Shown one piece after another: positions 1 to 4,323 of a DNA stretch of 6,232 nucleotides. The position numbers and the translations under genes are program-made. The notes below the pieces were generated by a model. The model worked only from the letters and a program-made list of their open reading frames with translations, was not told the DNA's origin and ran no database searches. Position 1 is the stretch's first letter. Every line of letters begins with the position of its first letter. The DNA is from Vulcanimicrobiota bacterium (GTDB taxonomy: Bacteria; Vulcanimicrobiota; Vulcanimicrobiia; Vulcanimicrobiales; Vulcanimicrobiaceae). Location: NCBI GenBank assembly GCA_003167055.1, contig PMUE01000223.1:352-6583 (forward strand), given 5' to 3'.

Positions 1-705
1 CTTTTTGAACACCAGCGGATCGTCCGCATAGAGGTCGACGCCCCACTCGAAGTCATCGAAGCCGATCGAGCCGGAAATAACCTGCGTCACCTGACCGTGA
101 TACGCGCGGCCGACTTTGCCGTGTTCGGTCATGAGCTTGGCGCGTTCGTCGAACGGCAACATGAACCAGTTGTCCATTGCTTCACGCTTTTTGTTCATCG
201 GGTAGAAACAGGCGTAGCGCCGGCGCGGGATCTTCGCCCACAGACGCGGGCCGACGTACGGACTCTCCGCCTGTTTGCGCACGAGTTCGTCGAAGGCGGC
301 AATCCACTCCGCCGACTGCGCCGTCAAGCCGCGCGACTGCAGCTCGGCGTGAATCTTGCCGGTCGCGTCGTACATCCCGAGTTCGAGGACTGAGACGTAC
401 GACCCGAGCGCGTGTAGATACTCGCGCACTTCCAGCTTATCGACCAGCGTTTGCGCATAGGCCAAGCCATCGTAGGTGCGCGCGTAGTGCGTCAGCATCA
501 AATCGCCCTTATGACCGATGATCTGCGCCAAGCCGACGTCGCCGTCTTTGCCGGATTGCAGATGCTCGACGAGGTCGCTTGCGTGCGCGGAATACTTGGC
601 GCGCCGCTTTTCGGGCAAGCCGTCCCACGACCGGCGATCGAAGGCAAACATCCGGTGGAGAATCCACCAGCCCTCGAGGGATTCGGGCACCTTCGGATCG
701 CGCAC
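1..705 (-). CDS. hemQ: Coproheme decarboxylase HemQ/ChdC (3' end cut by window edge)
   Basis: This is a chlorite-dismutase-family protein that oxidatively decarboxylates Fe-coproporphyrin III (coprohaem) to haem b, the last step of the coproporphyrin-dependent haem pathway in the cytoplasm. There are 235 codons in the window; about 20-25 C-terminal residues lie beyond base 1. The N-terminus has the family-like LEGWWILHRMFAFD (10-23). The core has FYPMNKKR with the presumed catalytic Tyr168, then EHGKVGR with the proximal haem ligand His195, and TQVISGSIGFDDFEWGV with distal Gln208. The Tyr-to-His (27) and His-to-Gln (13) spacings equal those I recall for Listeria HemQ (Tyr147/His174/Gln187). 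A distal Gln is typical of Firmicutes-type rather than actinobacterial enzymes, which have Ala. The GTG start at 705 is chosen because GAGGAG (720-715) lies 9 nt upstream and LEGWW follows at the expected distance. It is last in the nrdR-dut-panE-hemQ run, 4 bp after panE. No frame break is seen. Confidence 0.93.
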   Translation of the reverse strand, partial: MRDPKVPESLEGWWILHRMFAFDRRSWDGLPEKRRAKYSAHASDLVEHLQSGKDGDVGLAQIIGHKGDLMLTHYARTYDGLAYAQTLVDKLEVREYLHALGSYVSVLELGMYDATGKIHAELQSRGLTAQSAEWIAAFDELVRKQAESPYVGPRLWAKIPRRRYACFYPMNKKREAMDNWFMLPFDERAKLMTEHGKVGRAYHGQVTQVISGSIGFDDFEWGVDLYADDPLVFKK

Positions 706-709
706 GCGG

Positions 710-1690
710 CTATACTCCTCGCGTCAGCGCTTTGACGCGCCGCATCTCGGCTTCGACTTCCGCAACCAGCGCCTCCGGGCGCTCCCGGTACTTCGCCCAA
801 AGTTGCGGCATGTGGGCGATGTCGTCGAGCACGCGCGTGTACACGCTGTTGACGGGCGTCGGTACACCGTTTGTGTGACCGGAGGCGGCGACCGCACCGT
901 TGAGCACGTCGACCTCGCTGTGCGTCTGACCGGCGCGCAGATCGATGAGCAGCGACGGTGCCTTGCTTCCGCGGCCGCCGGCGATGCGCCGCGCCATGAC
1001 GGCACGCGCAACCGGACTCGGCAACGCCGCCGACGCGATCAACGCTCGCACGGGGTAGCGCGGGAGATCGATCGGCGTAATCTTCATTGCCGACATCACC
1101 GCTCGCACTTCGCGAATCATCCGGATTTCCAAGGTGAAGATCTTTTCGAAGTGGACCATGCGTGCCGGGAGCACATTGAGAATCGCGCAGCTTGCATTGG
1201 CGACGACGTTGAGTGCGAGCTTACTCCATTTGAGCGCGCGCCAGTCCTCCACCACCGCGACGCGTATCCCGCTGCTGGCAAAGGTCGCGGTCAACCAATT
1301 GAATGCCGTGTCGCCGACCGGCGCAAAAGCCAAGCCGCCGCCTTCCCGGGCCGCACTTGCGCGTCCGTCGCGATCGCGATCGACCGGCACGGTAAGCGCC
1401 GCGGCGACGACGTTGTTCGCCCCGAACGCGTCGGCAAGTTTCTCTTCGTTGCCCACGCCGTTTTGGGGCGAGACGAAGACACACTTCTCGGGATAGGCAA
1501 TCGCTTTGCGCAGCGTGACGATCGCGCCGTCGGTGTCGTATGCCTTGGTCGCCACGATAGCGACATCCGCGTCATACGGTGTAACGGCATCGAGATCGCG
1601 CGGCGCATAGGCGACGTCGACGCCGATCGACGTGAGACGGTCCCCAAGAAATGTTCCGACCGCACCTCGTCCGACGATATAGACCTTCAC
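710..1690 (-). CDS. panE: 2-dehydropantoate 2-reductase (ketopantoate reductase), compact Rossmann domain
   Basis: An ApbA/PanE-family enzyme that reduces ketopantoate to pantoate with NADPH in pantothenate/CoA synthesis; cytoplasmic, 326 aa (E. coli PanE has 303). The N-terminal Rossmann fold starts [12 protein letters not shown], with GxGxxG at 7-12. TKAY has Lys49 and SPQNGVG (74-80) matches the family NG motif. The C-terminal helical domain carries [11 protein letters not shown] (155-165) with the predicted catalytic Lys157, and SEVDVLNG (258-265) with the conserved Glu259. The stretch between the glycine loop and the TKAY lysine is about 23 residues shorter than in E. coli, so cofactor preference is less certain. 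The GTG start at 1690 overlaps the dut stop as GTGA and has GGAG 7 nt upstream. The frame stays open to 1906, but that extension lies inside dut and precedes the first beta strand, so it was rejected. The family fold is clear; the substrate is inferred from the conserved catalytic residues. Confidence 0.88.
   Translation of the reverse strand: MKVYIVGRGAVGTFLGDRLTSIGVDVAYAPRDLDAVTPYDADVAIVATKAYDTDGAIVTLRKAIAYPEKCVFVSPQNGVGNEEKLADAFGANNVVAAALTVPVDRDRDGRASAAREGGGLAFAPVGDTAFNWLTATFASSGIRVAVVEDWRALKWSKLALNVVANASCAILNVLPARMVHFEKIFTLEIRMIREVRAVMSAMKITPIDLPRYPVRALIASAALPSPVARAVMARRIAGGRGSKAPSLLIDLRAGQTHSEVDVLNGAVAASGHTNGVPTPVNSVYTRVLDDIAHMPQLWAKYRERPEALVAEVEAEMRRVKALTRGV
715..720 (-). promoter_or_regulatory. 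Ribosome binding site of hemQ
   Basis: GAGGAG on the minus strand, 9 nt before the GTG at 705. It lies inside the last codons of panE, whose TAG stop (712-710) sits between this site and the hemQ start. This arrangement decides the non-ATG start and suggests translational coupling. Confidence 0.7.
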
Positions 1691-2145
1691 CGCGCAACTC
1701 CGGTACTGCCGAAGCCGCCTGCCCCGCGCGTGCTCTCCGGCAATTCGTCGACCAGATCGAATTGCGCGCGCGAGACCGGCGCTACGACGAGCTGCGCAAT
1801 GCGATCGCCGCGCCGAATCGTCACCGGCGCCGAACCGAGGTTGGCCAATATGACACCGATCGGTCCGCGGTAATCGGCATCGATCGTGCCCGGCGTATTC
1901 AAACACGTAACACCGTCGCGCAACGCGAGGCCGCTGCGCGGCCGGATCTGCGCTTCGAAGCCGGGCGGCAGCGCGATCGAGAGGCCGGTTGGAACGAGCG
2001 CGCGCGCACCGGGCGCAAGCGTCAGTTCGCTCGCAACCGCGGCGAACAAGTCGGCGCCGGCCGCGAACTCACTCATGTAGGAAGGGAGCGGCAAATCATC
2101 CGCTTCGGGAAGCCGCTTGAGTGCAACCCGCACGAGCGTATTCAT
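1687..2145 (-). CDS. dut: dUTP diphosphatase (trimeric dUTPase)
   Basis: Hydrolyses dUTP to dUMP and pyrophosphate, keeping uracil out of DNA and supplying thymidylate synthesis. It is 152 aa, the usual length for the homotrimeric family. All five family motifs are present in order: AGADLFA (29-35); PRSGLA (69-74); GTIDADYRG (86-94), with the water-activating Asp89 and the uracil-pocket Tyr92; [10 protein letters not shown] (111-120); and the glycine-rich C-terminal arm [10 protein letters not shown] (140-149), which closes over the substrate. The ATG at 2145 gives the typical N-terminus; the longer open frame to 2388 runs through nrdR and is not used. Only a weak AGG lies 7 nt upstream. It begins 8 bp after the nrdR stop, suggesting coupling, and its TGA overlaps the panE GTG. 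Placement beside nrdR fits a dNTP-balance role. Confidence 0.96.
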   Translation of the reverse strand: MNTLVRVALKRLPEADDLPLPSYMSEFAAGADLFAAVASELTLAPGARALVPTGLSIALPPGFEAQIRPRSGLALRDGVTCLNTPGTIDADYRGPIGVILANLGSAPVTIRRGDRIAQLVVAPVSRAQFDLVDELPESTRGAGGFGSTGVAR

Positions 2146-2153
2146 ATTGGGGC

Positions 2154-2627
2154 CTATTTTGAAAGAAGCTGCGTTAACTCTTCCCGGAAACTCTCGATAT
2201 CGCGAAACGAGCGATAGACGCTGGCGAAGCGGATGTATGCGACCGGATCGAGCGTACGCAGCGCTTCCATCAGCTTCTCGCCGACCATCGTAGCGCTTAC
2301 TTCGCTCTCGCCGCGTGCAAAGAGATCGCGCTCGAGGTCGGCTGCGACCGCTTCCATCTGACTTTCGGAGATCGGGCGCTTCTCGCACGCCTTGCGTAGG
2401 CCGTTGAGAATTTTTTCGCGGCTATACTGCTCGCGGCGTCCGTCTTTCTTGACCACGAAGAGACGCGGCGCTTCCATGCGCTCGTACGTCGTAAAACGGT
2501 GCTTGCAACGCGGGTCCAAGCACTCGCGTCGGCGGCGGACAACGGTTTCGTCGTCGCGCGAGTCGACCACGCGGGTCTCGCTCTTGCGACAGGTGGGGCA
2601 AATCAGGTCGGTTACCTCGAGGCCCAC
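2154..2627 (-). CDS. nrdR: Transcriptional repressor NrdR
   Basis: NrdR is a (d)ATP-sensing repressor of ribonucleotide reductase genes. This copy has 157 aa (E. coli 149). The N-terminal zinc ribbon has Cys10-X2-Cys13 (CPTC), the DNA-contacting RRRREC (31-36), Cys36 and Cys41, then RFTTYER (44-50). The ATP-cone follows from about 55 to 145, including [17 protein letters not shown] and the highly conserved [13 protein letters not shown] (129-141). Two points are unusual. The second knuckle is Cys-X4-Cys (CLDPRC) where the family normally has Cys-X2-Cys, and seven or so extra residues precede the first cysteine, where NrdR usually starts M-x-C-P. The GTG at 2627 is the only in-frame standard start between the promoter and the zinc ribbon, but it has no Shine-Dalgarno and sits about 10-14 nt from the predicted transcription start. 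It heads the operon. No NrdR box is seen upstream, so its own control is unclear. Confidence 0.95.
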   Translation of the reverse strand: MGLEVTDLICPTCRKSETRVVDSRDDETVVRRRRECLDPRCKHRFTTYERMEAPRLFVVKKDGRREQYSREKILNGLRKACEKRPISESQMEAVAADLERDLFARGESEVSATMVGEKLMEALRTLDPVAYIRFASVYRSFRDIESFREELTQLLSK

Positions 2628-2637
2628 ATATTGTGGG
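2623..2637. repeat. Perfect inverted repeat over the nrdR start codon
   Basis: CCCACA (2623-2628), TAT, TGTGGG (2632-2637): two perfect 6-bp arms around a 3-bp centre. It covers the GTG start of nrdR (2627-2625) and the very beginning of the predicted transcript. It could be an operator for a dimeric regulator or an RNA hairpin hiding the start codon. The arm spacing does not fit the 16-bp NrdR box. Confidence 0.6.
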
Positions 2638-2644
2638 TGCTCGT

Positions 2645-2674
2645 ATTATACGGTACTACTGCTAGTAAACGCAA
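2645..2674 (-). promoter_or_regulatory. Predicted sigma-70-type promoter for the nrdR operon
   Basis: Minus strand: a perfect -10 TATAAT (2650-2645), an 18-bp spacer and a partial -35 TTGCGT (2674-2669, matching the TTG of TTGACA). The predicted start near 2641-2638 leaves a leader of only about 11-14 nt before the GTG at 2627, with no Shine-Dalgarno. The -35 region lies in the T-rich tail of the upstream terminator. AT-rich elements are rare in this GC-rich window, which strengthens the call. Confidence 0.6.
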
Positions 2675-2708
2675 AAAGGCCGCCCGGCGTCCCCGCCGCA
2701 CGGCCTTT
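2673..2708 (-). terminator. Rho-independent terminator after the DUF5679-type gene
   Basis: On the minus strand an 8-bp stem AAAGGCCG (2708-2701) pairs with CGGCCTTT (2682-2675). It encloses a second GC stem, CGGCG/CGCCG with a 4-nt loop (2698-2685), and is followed by the T-run TTTTTGCGTTT. It begins about 30 bp after the stop at 2739. The plus-strand side lacks a T-tract, so it should act mainly on leftward transcripts. It isolates the small gene from the nrdR operon. Confidence 0.8.
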
Positions 2709-2738
2709 GGAAATCAGTTATGAGAGCGCGAGCAGGTG

Positions 2739-2888
2739 CTAGGAAGCGGCCCCAATTTTGAACATCTTCGTTCCGCACTCGGGGCACTTGCCTTCGGTCG
2801 CGGGACGGCCGTTCTTCATGGTGATCTGTACGGCGTCTTTGATCTGTCGCTTCGTCTTGCACTTGACGCAATAGGCTTCTGCTGCCAC
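2739..2888 (-). CDS. Small two-CXXC zinc-ribbon protein (DUF5679-like), function unknown
   Basis: A 49-residue basic protein with Cys7-X2-Cys10 near the N-terminus and Cys35-X2-Cys38 near the C-terminus, forming one predicted zinc ribbon. Between them is a Lys/Arg-rich stretch with ITMKNGRPATEGKCPECG (22-39). The overall pattern (YCVKCKTKR, then MKNGRPA, then CPxCGTKMF) matches what I recall of the DUF5679 family, which has no established function. Such ribbons often bind nucleic acid or protein, but nothing here says which. The GTG start at 2888 is supported by GGAGG (2901-2897) 8 nt upstream, the best ribosome site in the window. The gene is monocistronic: a terminator follows and dprA diverges from it. 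The completeness of the family pattern makes it a real gene despite its size. Confidence 0.88.
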   Translation of the reverse strand: MAAEAYCVKCKTKRQIKDAVQITMKNGRPATEGKCPECGTKMFKIGAAS

Positions 2889-2896
2889 CTGTGGAT

Positions 2897-2901
2897 CCTC
2901 C
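2897..2901 (-). promoter_or_regulatory. Ribosome binding site of the small zinc-ribbon gene
   Basis: GGAGG on the minus strand, 8 nt before the GTG at 2888. It confirms the start of the 49-residue protein. Confidence 0.75.
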
Positions 2902-2908
2902 AGAGCTT

Positions 2909-3016
2909 AGGGCTGGGTGCGGGTCCCCGTATTCGGGTACGCCACGGGGCCTCCTTGCGGCAGCCCTCACGCGAGAGCCCCTTGTTGCCGCAGGGCTGGT
3001 GCGGGAAGGCTGCACC
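2909..3016. promoter_or_regulatory. Divergent leader region with repeats and alternative hairpins
   Basis: This is most of the 128-bp spacer between the minus-strand zinc-ribbon gene and plus-strand dprA. It contains a near-direct repeat: AGGGCTGGGTGCGGG (2909-2923) and AGGGCTGGTGCGGG (2992-3005). An inverted CAGCCCT (2961-2967) can pair with either copy, so two hairpins exclude each other. A further stem, GG(T)CCCCGT (2922-2930) with ACGGGGCC (2944-2951), lies within the first. Just before dprA, TGGTGC (2997-3002) pairs with GCACCA (3012-3017), presenting GGGAAGG in a 9-nt loop. No convincing plus-strand promoter was found. The pairings are seen; a regulatory role is inferred. Confidence 0.4.
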
Positions 3017-3877
3017 ATGGATCATCCGGAGTATACCACCCGAGAGGCCTTCGAAGCCGTACGAGGCGAGCGCGGCCTCGCCTGGGAAGGGGCCGGACTC
3101 TGGCGAGAGGGCCTACTGGAGGGGCTCGGGCGGCCGACGGTGGCGATCGTCGGGACCCGCGCCGCCACGCCCTATGGGCGGCGTCTGGCGCGATCCATCG
3201 CTGCGGAGCTCGGCACGGCCGGATGCTGCATCGTCTCCGGTCTGGCGCTCGGCATCGACGCGGCGGCGCACGAAGGCGCGCTCGACGCAGCGGCGCCGAC
3301 GGTTGGCGTGCTGGGCAGCGGGCACGGACAATTCTTCCCTGCCCGCAACCTCCAGCTCGCCGAACGCATGATCGCCGCAGGCGGCGCTGTCCTCTCACCG
3401 TTCCCACCGCGCGAATGTGCGCAGCCGTGGCACTTCCTTGCGCGCAACGCCATCGTCGCCGCACTTGCCGACGCCGTGCTCGTGATCGAAGCGCCCGCGC
3501 GCAGCGGCGCGCTGAACACCGCCGGTTGGGCCGCGCCGCGGATTCCCGTGCTTGCCGTTCCCGGTGACGTCGATCGCGCACATGTTGCCGGCTGCCACGC
3601 GCTTATTCGCGACGGCGCCATTCTCGCGTGCAACGCTGCTGACGTGCTTGAAGTGCTCCATCTGCACAGTAGCGCGCCGGTACGCGAGCGACCGCATCGC
3701 GACGGGCCGCCCGGTGCGCTGCTCGACGCACTTTCGCGCGGCGAGTGCAATCTCGACGATCTCATCGATGCGACCGGACTTGCGCCGGCGCAAGCTCTGG
3801 CCGAACTCGCCGTGCTGGAACTCGAAGGCGTGGTCGAGCGCCGCGGCGCAACGCGCTTTGCATGCAGCTCCGGCTGA
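3017..3877 (+). CDS. dprA: DNA-processing protein DprA (Smf)
   Basis: DprA binds incoming single-stranded DNA and loads RecA onto it during natural transformation. This copy has 286 aa. The extended Rossmann fold covers about 38-215: VAIVGTRAATPYG (42-54), SGLALGIDAAAHEGAL (74-89), VLGSGHGQFFPARN (98-111), WHFLARNAIVAAL (138-150), EAPARSGALNTA (158-169), VPGDVDRAHVAGCHALIRDGA (181-201). The C-terminal winged helix is at about 231-283 (ALLDALSRGECNLDDLIDATG). No N-terminal SAM-like domain is evident, so it is a short form. FFPARN and WHFLARN deviate slightly from the usual YPxxN and NFPxRNR. The ATG at 3017 has GGAAGG 7 nt upstream; an in-frame GTG at 2999 is an alternative. The frame stays open back to 2891, but that part is the repeat-rich spacer and resembles nothing in the family. 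It overlaps rlmH by 16 bp. Competence itself is not shown by this gene alone. Confidence 0.93.
   Translation: MDHPEYTTREAFEAVRGERGLAWEGAGLWREGLLEGLGRPTVAIVGTRAATPYGRRLARSIAAELGTAGCCIVSGLALGIDAAAHEGALDAAAPTVGVLGSGHGQFFPARNLQLAERMIAAGGAVLSPFPPRECAQPWHFLARNAIVAALADAVLVIEAPARSGALNTAGWAAPRIPVLAVPGDVDRAHVAGCHALIRDGAILACNAADVLEVLHLHSSAPVRERPHRDGPPGALLDALSRGECNLDDLIDATGLAPAQALAELAVLELEGVVERRGATRFACSSG
3030..3038 (-). promoter_or_regulatory. Possible extended -10 promoter for the small zinc-ribbon gene
   Basis: Minus strand TGGTATACT: a TGn extension plus TATACT, five of six matches to TATAAT. No good -35 is seen. It lies inside the first codons of dprA and would give the zinc-ribbon gene a leader of about 135 nt containing the repeats of the divergent spacer. 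This is the only AT-rich promoter-like element upstream of that gene. Confidence 0.3.
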
Positions 3878-4323
3878 TCGCCGTCGACAAGCTTCGCACC
3901 GGATATATTGCCGAGGCGTGCGCGGAATTTCGCAAGCGCCTCGAGCCATATTTCCCCTATTCCGAAGTCGAGGTCCGCGCGTCGCATGGCGGTGACGCCG
4001 CAGCCGCGATGCGCGAGGAGGCCGAACGCATTATCAAGCACGTGCGCCCCGACGACCGGATCTGGCTGCTCGAACGCTCGGGTACCGCGTTTTCCAGCAC
4101 GCAACTTGCCGGTGAAATCGAGAAGATCGCGCACAGCGGCGCATCGCGTCTGACCTTTGTCGTAGCCGGAACCTACGGCGCGGACGCATCGCTGCGCGAC
4201 CGCGCCGACGTGCTATGGTCGCTCTCGCCGCTGACGTTCTTACACGAGTGGGCGCGCGCGATCGTGCAAAAACAGCTCTACCGCGCGGCGAAGATTTCAC
4301 GGAATGAACCCTACCACCACTGA
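3862..4323 (+). CDS. rlmH: 23S rRNA (pseudouridine1915-N3)-methyltransferase RlmH
   Basis: A SPOUT-class methyltransferase that uses SAM to methylate pseudouridine 1915 in helix 69 of 23S rRNA, on the assembled 70S ribosome. It has 153 aa against 155-159 in typical members. Family landmarks are MQLRLIAVDKLRTGYI at the start, LLERSGTAFSSTQLA (69-83), the knot region FVVAGTYGAD (99-108) where the family usually has FxIGGPxG, SLSPLTFLHEWAR (120-132), and the C-terminal KQLYRAAKISRNEPYHH (137-153), close to the usual EQLYRAxxIxxGxPYH. The AGTYG loop is a mild departure in the SAM-binding knot, but the fold and C-terminus are otherwise canonical. The ATG at 3862 lies inside the end of dprA with no clear ribosome site, pointing to coupled translation. 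The gene overlaps argS by 20 bp. Confidence 0.93.
   Translation: MQLRLIAVDKLRTGYIAEACAEFRKRLEPYFPYSEVEVRASHGGDAAAAMREEAERIIKHVRPDDRIWLLERSGTAFSSTQLAGEIEKIAHSGASRLTFVVAGTYGADASLRDRADVLWSLSPLTFLHEWARAIVQKQLYRAAKISRNEPYHH

Noticed and set aside
518..1873. 451-codon open frame on the plus strand
   Set aside because: Antisense to panE, dut and hemQ, whose products show complete family motifs. The predicted protein is Arg/His-rich with no recognisable domain, a typical GC-rich shadow frame.
1691..1906. Upstream extension of panE
   Set aside because: Lies inside dut in another frame; the Rossmann strand and glycine loop begin right after the GTG at 1690, which has a ribosome site.
2146..2388. Upstream extension of dut
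   Set aside because: Overlaps the ATP-cone part of nrdR; the dUTPase family N-terminus starts at the ATG at 2145.
2622..2638. NrdR box at the nrdR start
   Set aside because: The palindrome has CAC and GTG separated by 5 bp; the classic 16-bp NrdR box has them about 8 bp apart. The site is kept as an inverted repeat of unknown role.
2905..3000. tRNA or other structured RNA gene in the divergent spacer
   Set aside because: The stems do not form a cloverleaf and there is no TTC-type T-arm or acceptor pairing; the pairings better suit a leader.
2891..3016. Upstream extension of dprA
   Set aside because: The 42 extra residues resemble no DprA N-terminus, come from repeat-rich spacer DNA and run over the ribosome site of the divergent gene.
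3172..4134. 320-codon open frame on the minus strand
   Set aside because: Antisense to dprA and rlmH; low-complexity Ala/Arg/Ser composition and no family motif.
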